NCBI GenBank assembly: GCA_017528345.1 | Contig: JAFXOX010000001.1 | Coordinates: 1 to 64,000 of the forward strand | Length of the DNA stretch: 64,000 nucleotides | Reading direction: 5' to 3' | From: Desulfovibrio sp. | Lineage (GTDB): Bacteria > Desulfobacterota > Desulfovibrionia > Desulfovibrionales > Desulfovibrionaceae | Shown here: positions 53,554-64,000 of the stretch, piece by piece | Numbering within the stretch: the stretch's first letter is position 1 | How the letters are laid out: each line of letters starts with the position of its first letter | The notes under the pieces: model-generated | What the model was told of the DNA's origin: nothing | The model's database searches: none | What the model saw: the letters and a program-made list of their open reading frames with translations, nothing else | Program-made: the position numbers and the translations under genes

Positions 53554-54672
53554 CTACTTCTTGTAGTCTGTGATCAGGCCTTGATCCATGGCGGTCTTGC
53601 CAAGGGTGTAATACAGGCCGTTGGCGCGCATCTGAAAAGGCACCGTCAGCTTTGCCCAGGCAATCTCGTTGTCCATGACTTCCTTGAAGAAGGCGTCCTT
53701 GGCAGCGTAGCGGGCGAAGACTTCACGTGTGGCCTTCATGAAGGCGTTATAGTACTCAGGCGGAGTCTGATCGAGAACAACACCACCCTGCACAATCTTC
53801 TTCAGAGCTTCGGAGTGCAGCTTGATGTTCATATTGTTCTGATCGACAACGCAAATCTTCAGGCAAAGATCCAGAATGGTACGCAGGTTCTCAGGCAACT
53901 TGTCATACCAGGTCTTGTTGATGACAATATCACCGATGGAAAGAGCCTGATGCAGTCCCTGCAGATAGAGGTGCTTCCAGATCTGGTCAAAGCCCATGGC
54001 GATGTCTTCGGCCGGGGCAATCCATTCAGCGCAGTCGATGACACCCTTCTGAGCGGCGGGAATAATGTCGGGGCCGCCCATGGAAACGGCAGGCATTCCC
54101 ATTTCGTGGAAGATTTCAGCAGGCACTCCAGGAGGGCAACGGAACTTCAGCTTGTTGATCTCCTTGAGGGTCTTGTAGGTCTTGTGGAACCAACCAAAAG
54201 CCTCGGGGCCCATGGGCAGCACGGCAAAAGCCACGATGTCCTGCTTGCAGGCTTCCTGATAATACCTGTTGAGCAGCTTGCCACCGTCGCCCTCAAAAAT
54301 CCAGGCCATGACGGAAGCCTGATCCAAACCGTAGCCGATACCACCGCAGGGCGCGGAGAACAGCGTGCCTGCAGGATTGAGGCCGGAATTGTAGTGAGTC
54401 CAGGCCATACCACCGTTAACCAGGCCTTCACTCACAGCACCGTAAATTTCAAAAGGTTTGACAATGGCGCCGGCAGCGAGAAGTTCGACTTCCAGCTCGC
54501 CCTGGGACAGTTTTTCAACATTGGCCTTAAAACGCTCCAGGGTCCTCATGTAAATGGAGGAGTTGGTCAAAGCTGTCTGAATCTGGAGCTTTTCTTTCGC
54601 CAAAGCACCGTCCACAAAGCAGCCAATGGCCAAGCACAGGGAAATGAAGAGCACAAACAATTGCTTACGCAT
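53554..54672 (-). CDS. dctP: TRAP substrate-binding protein DctP (isethionate module)
   Basis: This periplasmic solute receptor (372 residues) has the signal peptide RKQLFVLFISLCLAIGCFVD. It then follows the fold of the DctP/TakP family, with HEMGMPAVSMGGPDIIPAAQ and KGVIDCAEWIAPAEDIAMGF. The ATG at 54672 follows AGGAG; a longer frame upstream is not used. It is the first gene of the dctP-dctQ-dctM operon beside islA, so isethionate is the probable ligand. Confidence 0.9.
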   Translation of the reverse strand: MRKQLFVLFISLCLAIGCFVDGALAKEKLQIQTALTNSSIYMRTLERFKANVEKLSQGELEVELLAAGAIVKPFEIYGAVSEGLVNGGMAWTHYNSGLNPAGTLFSAPCGGIGYGLDQASVMAWIFEGDGGKLLNRYYQEACKQDIVAFAVLPMGPEAFGWFHKTYKTLKEINKLKFRCPPGVPAEIFHEMGMPAVSMGGPDIIPAAQKGVIDCAEWIAPAEDIAMGFDQIWKHLYLQGLHQALSIGDIVINKTWYDKLPENLRTILDLCLKICVVDQNNMNIKLHSEALKKIVQGGVVLDQTPPEYYNAFMKATREVFARYAAKDAFFKEVMDNEIAWAKLTVPFQMRANGLYYTLGKTAMDQGLITDYKK

Positions 54673-56503
<1,831 letters not shown>

Positions 56504-57013
56504 GCACGGTGGCAAAGGCCATCCTAAAACCACGCCGGAAGCGTTTTTTTCCTTTGCTTGCCTATTCCTCTGTCGCGTTGTGACGCCCACGCGCTCCCAA
56601 AGGTTCCGGGAACGCCTGCAAGACATCGGTGAGATTCTCCTCATGCACTGTTTGTGGCTCAACCATGCCATTGAGGACTTGCCTGAAGCCGGTGCCCGCG
56701 GTATCCTAAACCTAGCACGACCAAGCTTCTCTTTTTTTCGTAGATATTGACTTGGGAGCGCCAAAGGGTGCGCGCTCTTGCCCATTGTCACGAGTTTCCG
56801 TGTCACTGCTGCGATATGATCTGTGCGTCAACTGCCCATTGGCAAAAGGCCTGTGGGCATAATTGCATTGTGGCAAAAGAGTTGTGCAAGCAAAAAAATA
56901 CCGTTTCAACAAAAACCGTCCCTGCTTGTCCAAATCTCAGTCTCTCCCCCCTGAAATGCCGCTTTGTACTGTCAACGGCAAATACCTGCCCTGTAAGAGG
57001 AGTTTCTACCATC
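56504..57013. other. Non-coding region
   Basis: No gene, terminator or convincing promoter stands out between the orphan binding protein and the amidohydrolase. AGAGGAG at 56996-57002 serves as the ribosome site of the next gene. Confidence 0.4.
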
Positions 57014-57847
57014 ATGAAAACCATTGATTTCCGTTTCCGCCCCAATACCCCTGAAATCATTGACGGAATCAAAAACAGCACCATGTTCAAGGCCGCCTGC
57101 AAAGTCATCGGATTTGATGCCCGCAAAGCTCAGCCACTACCCGAGATCGTGGCCGATCTCGACAGCATGGATGTGGAACTGGGGGTCATCACAGGCCGCG
57201 ACTGCGAGACAACCTATGGATTCCCGGCCAATAACAAGAGTGTCCTCGAGTTCTGCAAAGCCTATCCCAAAAAATTTGTTGGCTTCTGGGGCATTGACCC
57301 GCACAAAAAACGGGCTGCCCTCGACGAAATGGAACATGTGGTCAAAGATCTGGGGATGAAAGGTATTGCCATTGATCCCTATCTTGCCCATATTCCGGCC
57401 AGTGAAGCCCGCTTCTACCCCATCTACACTCGCTGCGTGGATCTGGGCATTCCCGTCTTCATCACCATGGCACCTCCGCCGGAAGTATCAGGAGCCATTC
57501 TTGAATATGCCGATCCAAGGGATGTGGATAAAGTAGCCCGAGACTTTCCCGAGCTGTGCATCATCATGAGCCACGGCGGCTACCCCTTTGTCAACGAAGC
57601 CATTTACACCTGCCTGCGCAATGCCAATGTCTATATGGACATTTCGGAATATGAACGTGCCCCCATGGTCGACGTCTATGTGCGCGCCATGAACGACATG
57701 ATTCCCGACAAAGTGCTCTTTGCCAGTGCCCATCCCTTTGTGGAACTCAGAGATGCGCTTGCGGCCTACAAGGACTTTCCGCTTAAAGACGACGTGCGCA
57801 AGAAAGTCATGTACGAAAACGCTAGACGCGTGCTGAAACTTTCCTAG
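57014..57847 (+). CDS. Amidohydrolase-2 family metal-dependent hydrolase
   Basis: This 277-residue TIM-barrel hydrolase or decarboxylase-like protein is of the amidohydrolase_2 type. It has KTIDFRFRPNTPEI in place of the usual D-x-H-x-H start, KGIAIDPYLAHIPASEARFY, IMSHGGYPFVNEAIY with the conserved His, and KVLFASAHPFVE. The first metal motif (normally DxHxH) reads DFRFRP here, so a two-metal site is unlikely. The ATG at 57014 has GAGGAG 11 bases upstream. Substrate unknown. Confidence 0.8.
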   Translation: MKTIDFRFRPNTPEIIDGIKNSTMFKAACKVIGFDARKAQPLPEIVADLDSMDVELGVITGRDCETTYGFPANNKSVLEFCKAYPKKFVGFWGIDPHKKRAALDEMEHVVKDLGMKGIAIDPYLAHIPASEARFYPIYTRCVDLGIPVFITMAPPPEVSGAILEYADPRDVDKVARDFPELCIIMSHGGYPFVNEAIYTCLRNANVYMDISEYERAPMVDVYVRAMNDMIPDKVLFASAHPFVELRDALAAYKDFPLKDDVRKKVMYENARRVLKLS

Positions 57848-57888
57848 TATTCCCTCTCCCCACGCAAGTCGGTTCGTGTGAGGACAAA

Positions 57889-58638
57889 ATGGCACTGCTC
57901 GCTCTGTACTGTATCTGCCTTGTTGTGGGGTTACTCGTGGGGGGCACGGGCATGGGCGGAATTCTTATTCCCCCTGCCCTTGTCCTCCTCAGTGGTCTTA
58001 AAACCCATGCAGCCATGGCCACAACCATTGCCTCCTTCATTCCCATGAATGTGCTTGGCTGTTACCTCTTCCACAGACTCGGCCACATCCGCTGGCGCAA
58101 TGCCATCCCCTTTACCCTTGGCGGAGCTTTGGCTGCCGGGCCGGCCGCTCTCTTCAATGTTTACTTCAACGCGTCCTTTCTCAATTGTCTTCTGGCCCTT
58201 CTTGTCCTCTTTGCCGCCTTTTCCTCTTTTAAGCCGCCCCGCCATAACACTTCCAAGCAATCCCGCTGGCTAAGCCCCAGGGGACTTTTTGTCATTGGCA
58301 TGGTGACAGGAACCATGGCCGGTATCACCGGAGCAGGAGGTCCGCTTTTAGCCATTGCCTGGATGGTTCCCTGCGGAATGCCCCCACTTGCCGCCATTGG
58401 TCTGACCATGCCCTATTCCCTGGCAACAGCTCTCACGGCCACATTCTCCAATTGGCTCAACGCCAATGTGGACGGCCCCATGCTTCTCAAAGCCGGCTCT
58501 CTTGAACTTGCAGGCTTTATCTGTGGAGTTTTGGCCGTAAGTCATATGCCAGTTCTTTGGATACGCAGACTGATGGCGGTCACCTGTGCTGTTCTTGGTC
58601 TCTTTTTGCTCGTGAGAAGTCTTTTTCTGCCTGTCTGA
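57889..58638 (+). CDS. TauE/SafE (TSUP) family permease
   Basis: This 249-residue membrane protein has about seven or eight helices. Two related halves carry LVVGLLVGGTGMGGILIPPA and FVIGMVTGTMAGITGAGGPL, the repeat typical of TSUP proteins. Members export sulfite, sulfonates or related anions, which fits the nearby sulfite-producing IslA. It follows the amidohydrolase by 41 bases and GAGGA precedes the ATG, so co-transcription is likely. Confidence 0.88.
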   Translation: MALLALYCICLVVGLLVGGTGMGGILIPPALVLLSGLKTHAAMATTIASFIPMNVLGCYLFHRLGHIRWRNAIPFTLGGALAAGPAALFNVYFNASFLNCLLALLVLFAAFSSFKPPRHNTSKQSRWLSPRGLFVIGMVTGTMAGITGAGGPLLAIAWMVPCGMPPLAAIGLTMPYSLATALTATFSNWLNANVDGPMLLKAGSLELAGFICGVLAVSHMPVLWIRRLMAVTCAVLGLFLLVRSLFLPV

Positions 58639-58989
58639 ACTCGAACATTCCTGCTGAGGCCAACGCTTTGTAAAACGCCGTCTGTACAGGCACGGAGAAA
58701 GCGCACCTTCACTGGAGTTATGCGAAAAGACTGATGCCGCAAGACAAGGAATAGAGGAAAGGCCGACATGCGGGCCGGATCTAGACATGAAATTTTTGTC
58801 TTTTCAGCTTGAGCGACATTACGCAGTACACAAATCGAAGGTCACCACAGCTCCCCGCCAAGGAGCATGGTGACCGGGATATCTCCCCACAGCCTACGTC
58901 GCAGACTTCAAGATCATCTTACAATGATAACATACCACGAACATCTCTAAGCTACCAACATACAATTTGCGTTCTTGGAGGCTGTAACC
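58639..58989. other. Non-coding region ahead of the small tail gene
   Basis: No gene is seen. Composition becomes AT-rich toward the right end. No clear promoter pair was identified; GGAGG at 58977-58981 is the ribosome site of the next gene. Confidence 0.35.
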
Positions 58990-59253
58990 ATGTTGAATAC
59001 TGGTATAACAAATTGGAAAGAAAATACAATTGACGAGTGTTTTGAAGAATGGAAAGAAAATACGATTGCCGAACATATTGAAGAGTGGAAAAAAGAAATA
59101 TTAGAAGAAATTATACCTATATGGAAAAAAAATTTTCAAAAAAACTATATCTCTAAAATTATTAAAAATCTTATAGCAATGGGTATAAATGAAGAAAATA
59201 TAGCATATGCTGTAAATTTATCCCTTAATGAAGTCCGATTACTCATGCATTAA
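58990..59253 (+). CDS. Small protein resembling an Rpn C-terminal tail
   Basis: This 87-residue, AT-rich gene begins at ATG 58990 with GGAGG eight bases upstream. The N-terminal half repeats W-K-E-N-T-I-type units (NWKENTIDECFEEWKENTIA, then EHIEEWKKEILEE). The C-terminal half (SKIIKNLIAMGINEENIAYA, VNLSLNEVRLL) has the same helix plan as Rpn tails (EIVKNMLNDNKSIDEIIKYT). No nuclease domain is attached. It could be an orphan RpnS-like antitoxin or a remnant. The similarity is by pattern only. Confidence 0.6.
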   Translation: MLNTGITNWKENTIDECFEEWKENTIAEHIEEWKKEILEEIIPIWKKNFQKNYISKIIKNLIAMGINEENIAYAVNLSLNEVRLLMH

Positions 59254-59426
59254 ACATGAACGTATTGGCAGGTAGTTGATTTTGAGGACAACATACACAA
59301 AAGAGCTGCACCAATGATTTGTGACAGGACTGTTTTCCGATACACCGGGTGATTCCCTCAAAAATCAATACCGGCCTTCTTGATTCGCTGGGACTAGCCC
59401 TCAAAATAACGAAGTCAGACATACAC

Positions 59427-59456
59427 AAAAAGCCATGGCAAAAACCATGGCTTTTT
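59427..59456. terminator. Bidirectional terminator
   Basis: A perfect 12-bp stem (AAAAAGCCATGG at 59427-59438 with 59445-59456) has A runs on the left arm and T runs on the right. It can end both the plus-strand tail gene and the minus-strand HD-GYP gene. Confidence 0.85.
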
Positions 59457-59487
59457 GTTCTAACAAAGGCCTTAAAACTCAGCGCGC

Positions 59488-60504
59488 TTATTTCGCAAGC
59501 GCATCAAGCTTGCTGTCCATTTCTATGGCTGTTCCCAAGGGGCCACCGGCAACAAAGGCCGTGGAAAGGATGCTGGTCATGGTCTTGTCATAACGGGCAT
59601 CAGCAAAGAGCTCGTTACCCGCTTTATCAAGATCCTTACCCTTGGCATAGACACGATCACAGATCATGGCTGCAAAGGAATCAGCAACTGCGGTCAATCG
59701 CCCCATGACACTGATCTGCCCGGCACGGGTATGCTGGGGATAGCCTGACCCATCCATGCGTTCATGGTGCTCAAAGCATGCTCTGATCAACTCGTCAAAC
59801 TTCAGATCACTCTTTTGCATAAGCTTGACCGAGGCAACCGTATGCATGGTCATCTTGTCCCATTCATCCTGGGTGAGCTTGCCTTTTTTGGTCAGATAGA
59901 ACTGTGGCATCTTGCACATGCCTGCGTCATGCAGCACAAGGGCGAGCATCACTCGATCCAGTTCCTTGCGGCTGTATTCCTGATTCATCTGCATCCACAG
60001 CCACGTGCCCACAATCATGGTATTGACCGCATGGCGAGCCGGGTCAGCTTTTCGAAAAAGACGACGCATGAAAGGAGCAATATGATGCTTGTCTGACCAG
60101 AGGTACTCCGTAATGACCATGACGTCACGATAGAGGAGCTGCATCATGTCTGGCACAGGCTGCTCGTAATAGTTGCTGTATTTGGTGGCAACACCCAGAA
60201 TGCACAGCTCAGCAATTTCTCCCTCGGTCAGATTCGGATCCAGGAGTACGAGATCCAGCTGGTGAATCATGTACTCTCTATAGATATCCTTATCCGAATG
60301 CGCCACAAAGAGATTGCCATTTTCACAAATTTCGGCAAGCTCTGCCACCTGCGCATCGGTCAAGCGTCCACCCTTGCGGTAAAAAGGCTCAAGGACACCA
60401 ATTTCCTCTCTGAACACATAGAGGTCCAAAGGAGGTCTATGTTTATGAAATCTTGCGAGGATTTCCGTGTTGATCTGAAAGTAATCTTCGTTATTGATCG
60501 GCAT
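59488..60504 (-). CDS. HD-GYP domain protein, probable cyclic-di-GMP phosphodiesterase
   Basis: This 338-residue protein has a metal-binding HD pair at His192-Asp193 (ALVLHDAGM), HHERMDGSGYP at 246-256 with the GYP signature, and AVADSFAAMICDRVY after it. The N-terminal 150 residues are helical without a recognised receiver domain. HD-GYP enzymes hydrolyse cyclic-di-GMP; the motif set is complete, so activity is plausible. It follows pyruvate kinase by eight bases and likely shares its transcript. Confidence 0.88.
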   Translation of the reverse strand: MPINNEDYFQINTEILARFHKHRPPLDLYVFREEIGVLEPFYRKGGRLTDAQVAELAEICENGNLFVAHSDKDIYREYMIHQLDLVLLDPNLTEGEIAELCILGVATKYSNYYEQPVPDMMQLLYRDVMVITEYLWSDKHHIAPFMRRLFRKADPARHAVNTMIVGTWLWMQMNQEYSRKELDRVMLALVLHDAGMCKMPQFYLTKKGKLTQDEWDKMTMHTVASVKLMQKSDLKFDELIRACFEHHERMDGSGYPQHTRAGQISVMGRLTAVADSFAAMICDRVYAKGKDLDKAGNELFADARYDKTMTSILSTAFVAGGPLGTAIEMDSKLDALAK

Positions 60505-60512
60505 GCGTTCAA

Positions 60513-61931
60513 CTATTTCCAGTAAAGTTTAACGAGATTGGTACCTCTCGGGGTCTGTTCTCCTGTTGTCTGACCGGCCGTAATCACGACGCAGTCTCCC
60601 GGGGCAAAGTCAGGACTTGCAGCGATGAAGTTTTCCGCCCGCAACAGGTGACTTGTCTCTTCGTCAGGATGCTCAACAAAGACCGGTGTCACGCCCCACA
60701 CAAAGTTCAGAAGCCGAACCGAAGAAGATTCCGTGGTCAGGGCATAGATGGCCTGGGGAGGTCTGCGTGCGGAAACCTGCTGGGCACTCTTGCCGCTCAG
60801 GCTGTGAGAGACAATGGCTTTGGCTCCGGCCTTGTCGGCCAGAATGCAGGCAGAATAGGCCAGAAATTCAGGGATACCTTTATCCTTGCCCGGTTCTTTG
60901 TGGCAGAACCGCTCCTGCAAAAGATTTTCCGCTTCCGTTGTGATTCTGTGCATATACTGCACGGTCTCAACCGGGAAATTGCCCATGGCCGTTTCTTCAG
61001 AAAGCATGACGCAGTCGGCACCGTCGAGCACGGCATTGGCCACGTCTGTGGTTTCTGCCCGTGTGGGAGCAGGGCTGTTGACCATGGACAGCAACATCTG
61101 GGTCGCCACAATAACAGGCTTGGACATGCGGTTGCAGGCTTCAATGATCTTCTTCTGCAGCATGGGCAGAAGCGGCAGAGGACATTCCACACCGAGATCG
61201 CCCCGAGCCACCATCACCACGTCGGTTTCCTTGAGAATTTCCTCAAGGTTGTCCACGGCAGCCTGACGCTCCAGTTTGACCACAATGGGGACTCTGCGTC
61301 CGCTTTTGGCAATAAGGGCCTTGGCCTCTCGCACATCATCGGCTGTCTGCACGTAGGAGATAGCCACAGCATCCACACCCATTTTCAGGCCTTCGGCAAG
61401 ATCGGCTTTATCCTTGTCCGTCAGTGCCCTCACACGCGTAATCTTGCCTGGCAAAGCCAAACCTTTACGTGAGGTGACAAGACCGGAATTTTCCGCCACA
61501 AGCACGGCAAGACCGTCTTTTCTGCGCTCCTGCACAGTAAACTGCAGACCACCGTCGGCCAGAACCATACGATCGCCCTTTTCCAGATGCTCGAGAATAA
61601 GGGGATGGTCAAAGGGAAGATAGGGCATTTCCTGTGTTCTGGCAGCTTCAGGTCCCAGAAGCACACGTGTGCCCTTTTCAAGCTGAATGCCCCCTTCATC
61701 GGGAATAACGCCAAGACGAATCTTGGGCCCTGAGAGGTCCTGCATAATGGTGATGGGTCGGCCTATTTCCTGTTCCACGGAGCGGATATCCGCGATGGTC
61801 GTTACAAAATCCGCAGCCACGCCGTGAGAAAAATTGAGTCGAAACACACTCACCCCGGCCTTGGCCAAAGCCAAGAGACGCTCCCGTGAACGTGAGGCGG
61901 GTCCTATGGTGGAGACAATCTTGGTGCGCAT
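60513..61931 (-). CDS. pyk: Pyruvate kinase
   Basis: This glycolytic enzyme converts phosphoenolpyruvate and ADP to pyruvate and ATP. The 472-residue protein starts TKIVSTIGPASRSRE and shows RLNFSHG, VVKLERQAAVDNLEEIL around the catalytic Lys/Glu, MVARGDLGVECPL and KPVIVATQMLLSM. It has the usual C-terminal domain without an extra PEP-utiliser domain. GGAG precedes the ATG at 61931. Confidence 0.96.
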   Translation of the reverse strand: MRTKIVSTIGPASRSRERLLALAKAGVSVFRLNFSHGVAADFVTTIADIRSVEQEIGRPITIMQDLSGPKIRLGVIPDEGGIQLEKGTRVLLGPEAARTQEMPYLPFDHPLILEHLEKGDRMVLADGGLQFTVQERRKDGLAVLVAENSGLVTSRKGLALPGKITRVRALTDKDKADLAEGLKMGVDAVAISYVQTADDVREAKALIAKSGRRVPIVVKLERQAAVDNLEEILKETDVVMVARGDLGVECPLPLLPMLQKKIIEACNRMSKPVIVATQMLLSMVNSPAPTRAETTDVANAVLDGADCVMLSEETAMGNFPVETVQYMHRITTEAENLLQERFCHKEPGKDKGIPEFLAYSACILADKAGAKAIVSHSLSGKSAQQVSARRPPQAIYALTTESSSVRLLNFVWGVTPVFVEHPDEETSHLLRAENFIAASPDFAPGDCVVITAGQTTGEQTPRGTNLVKLYWK

Positions 61932-62137
61932 TTCTTACCATCTCCCGTGTTGAGTAGTGGGATTTTCCGCTCCAGGTCCTCATTTTCAGCAAGTCACAGA
62001 GATACGCCCTGGAACAAAAAATCTGCATTGGCCGCTTTGCCGGCAAGCAACCTGCAAAGGACGCGGCTTAACTTCTAAAAATTGCTATTTTTCCATTATC
62101 TGTCAAGTCTTCTACAAAGGCCCGAAATCTTTCGCCT

Positions 62138-63694
62138 TTACGGCGCCGTAGGCGCAAAGAGAAGGCTTTCAGGTGCCTTGATGGTCAGGCTATGACTGAT
62201 AGTCTGGGTGCCTGAGGCCGGCACCTCCAGTTCCCAAAAGCGAATATGCTTCTTGGCATCGACGTCAGCCTTTGGCTTTTCTTCAAAGCGCACACTGATC
62301 TGCTCCTGCACGATCTGAGGATCTGGCCGCTCAAGCCGCACACGCACAGGCTGACTGTGGCTATTGTGCAAAACATAGGTCCAGGCCCAGGTCCAGGTTT
62401 TATCACGGCCAAGGAAGCCGCTTTCCCCGCGCTTACGCTTGTCCTGCACGACCTCAAGACTCACTCTGGGGTCACAGCCGAAATAGAGCACAAGTTCCGG
62501 GCCTTTGACCGCAAATTGGCCTTTGCCTGTTTCCTGACCGGACACAGAAAAGACGGCTTCGCCATCCGGCCAGACCTCTCCTTCGGCAATCTCATGGCGC
62601 GCCATGAGATAGACCTGCCCCTGACTTATCCCAGGACGGGCAATCCAAAGCAGCGGACTTTCCCACTCTTTCTGGCTGATAAGCATGCTGCTCTCGCCCT
62701 GCTCCAGGCTGCGTGCGGGCAAAAGCCAGCTTGCGTAGATGCCACTGGTATCCTGCTGTGGCAGGCTATGGCTGTCTGAGCGACGGGCATTGGCCATCAT
62801 GGCAGCAGGCATAGCCGCGCTTTCCTCATACATGGCTTTTTCACGCCCTTTGGAGCGTTCCTCTCTTGCTTCAAGCACCCAAGAGCGAAGCGGCGGCGGT
62901 GCCAATTTTCCCTTACTGCCCGTAACCAGCGTGATTTCCGTATCCGTCCAGTCCATGCCGCTTTCCTGCCAGACTTTGGCCATCAGCCGGACAACAACGC
63001 GATCCTTGGCTTTTTCCGGCGCAATGGCAAAGGCATAGTGAGCACGCCAGCCACAATTGTTCAGGGCATAACTATAGGTCACAGGCAGATGTGTGTCCTT
63101 GACCCTGTCGGCTAAGGTCACACGCACGCATTTGCCTGTGCTCTCCGGCTTTGGCAGGCTTTTCAGCTCTTCCGTCAATTCCTGAATTTCCCGCTCAAGG
63201 GCCTCCGCTTCCGGCACAAGCGCTGTGAGCACCTGCATTTTCTTGCTGTCCCAGGCTTCAATATCGGCTGGACCCAGGTTTTTGGGAATGATATTCCAGA
63301 TCTTCAGACGCTCTTGGACTAATGCCAGACGGGTATTGGCCCCCTCAAGGCGGGCTTTGAGTTCCAGGCTTCGCTTGGCCCTGGCGCTTGTCGCTGTCAG
63401 TTTGCAGGGGAAGTTTTCTTCCTGCACAATACGTGCTCCGGCAACCTCTATACGGAGATTTTCCGCCTTGGCCGGCACAAGTAACGTGAGACGGCTTTTA
63501 CCGTTATGCTCTTCAACCAGAGCCTTCTGCTCCACGCGCAAGATGGCACCCTGCTGAGAAAGCAGAGCCGCCTTGGGCGGCACAAGGCTCAATTCGGAAG
63601 CCTGGCAAGCCTCTGTCAGCCCCCCCGCCATGCCGGCTAGCGTCAGAAAGAGACAGAGCAAGAGTTCTTGATACCATATCCCTTGCATTTTCAT
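62138..63694 (-). CDS. DUF4139 domain protein (MuiA-like), exported
   Basis: This 518-residue protein has an N-terminal signal sequence (LLLCLFLTLAGMAGGLTEA). An N-terminal beta domain and a coiled-coil section (EREIQELTEELKSLPKPEST) precede the large DUF4139 region (VTYSYALNNCGWRAHYAFAI, ESGMDWTDTEITLVTG). The layout matches mucoidy-inhibitor A family proteins of unknown biochemical role. It stands alone between pyk and the window end. Confidence 0.85.
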   Translation of the reverse strand: MKMQGIWYQELLLCLFLTLAGMAGGLTEACQASELSLVPPKAALLSQQGAILRVEQKALVEEHNGKSRLTLLVPAKAENLRIEVAGARIVQEENFPCKLTATSARAKRSLELKARLEGANTRLALVQERLKIWNIIPKNLGPADIEAWDSKKMQVLTALVPEAEALEREIQELTEELKSLPKPESTGKCVRVTLADRVKDTHLPVTYSYALNNCGWRAHYAFAIAPEKAKDRVVVRLMAKVWQESGMDWTDTEITLVTGSKGKLAPPPLRSWVLEAREERSKGREKAMYEESAAMPAAMMANARRSDSHSLPQQDTSGIYASWLLPARSLEQGESSMLISQKEWESPLLWIARPGISQGQVYLMARHEIAEGEVWPDGEAVFSVSGQETGKGQFAVKGPELVLYFGCDPRVSLEVVQDKRKRGESGFLGRDKTWTWAWTYVLHNSHSQPVRVRLERPDPQIVQEQISVRFEEKPKADVDAKKHIRFWELEVPASGTQTISHSLTIKAPESLLFAPTAP

Positions 63695-63764
63695 GACAAC
63701 TCCTTGAATTGTCTCAGGAAAAACTGTTCTCGGCAGAGATTGCTATCTTGCCTTCAGCCGTGAG

Positions 63765-64000
63765 ATGGCGTATTTTCCTAGGAGTGGCGGTGTGTTCCGC
63801 GCACGTATCTTCGCCACCAATTTTCCTAACGATACGTTTTTGCCGACTTCAGAGCAACCAGAATCTTGCCCGGTTTTGGCAGACCGCGGGCATTTCAGCC
63901 CTATCATGCGCGCAAACCGACTCAATCCCAACGATATTTTCATCCGCCGCATCCAGAATTCGCTTCTGCATTCGGGTATTGCCGGCTGGCGTCGCCGTGG
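63765..64000 (+). CDS. Possible partial gene running off the window end
   Basis: An open plus-strand frame from ATG 63765 (or ATG 63906, MRANRLNPNDIFIRRI) stays open to the last base. It reads ...SGIAGWRRRG at the edge. Neither start has a ribosome site. I do not recognise the product, and at about 79 codons chance cannot be excluded. Confidence 0.3.
   Translation, partial: MAYFPRSGGVFRARIFATNFPNDTFLPTSEQPESCPVLADRGHFSPIMRANRLNPNDIFIRRIQNSLLHSGIAGWRRR

Overview
The window reads as a piece of chromosome from a gut-type Desulfovibrionaceae (Desulfovibrio/Bilophila relatives). The main evidence is an isethionate sulfite-lyase (islA) with its activase and a TRAP transporter, a sulfite-exporter-type protein, and a complete division and cell-wall (dcw) cluster. 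No rRNA or tRNA was found, so the placement is by inference. About a third of the window, mainly on the left, is accessory DNA.

Positions 1-5117 hold a Firmicutes-type resistance and mobilisation module. A ribosomal-protection tet gene with the conserved leader peptide and attenuator is followed by a hairpin-rich spacer (possible oriT), a DUF3847 protein, a MobA/MobL relaxase, a cysteine-rich VLP protein and TnpW. Positions 5118-7131 are very AT-rich and hold a Fic protein followed by a DUF488 protein. Positions 7132-14078 (minus) are a five-gene operon of DUF4116-type 24-residue repeat proteins and coiled-coil partners. It is divergent from an XRE regulator (14652-15164) whose upstream region carries three 10-bp iterons. 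A tyrosine integrase (15328-16188) abuts a dotL/icmO gene cut off in mid-domain. The rest of that minus-strand block (16302-22364) is a fragment of an IncI-like type IVB conjugation and thin-pilus locus: pilR, pilS, an unknown gene, pilV, a lytic transglycosylase, dotM and a truncated dotL. Both pilin-like proteins appear to start directly at the mature N-terminus.

Positions 22743-24967 are decayed: an XRE gene with an in-frame stop, a possible AraC scrap, and a Tat-type amidohydrolase with two frameshifts.

Positions 25210-42723 (minus) are the dcw cluster, transcribed mraZ-rsmH-ftsL-ftsI-murE-murF-mraY-murD-ftsW-murG-murC-murB-ftsQ-ftsA-ftsZ, with tight overlaps and an MraZ-type operator array at the promoter. 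Upstream of it lie a sodium:solute symporter and a 38-residue membrane protein.

Positions 45089-46582 hold a decayed Rpn-family nuclease gene. It contains an internal start for its C-terminal tail and is followed by two further stand-alone copies of that tail; a fourth tail-like gene lies at 58990. Positions 46656-54672 (minus) are the isethionate module: dctP-dctQ-dctM-unknown secreted protein, then islA and islB, with four phased palindromes in the islA upstream region. Isethionate imported by the TRAP system would be split by IslA to sulfite and acetaldehyde. Positions 55487-58638 (plus) hold an orphan TRAP binding protein, an amidohydrolase and a TauE/SafE permease. The right end has an HD-GYP protein, pyruvate kinase, a DUF4139 protein and a possible partial gene.
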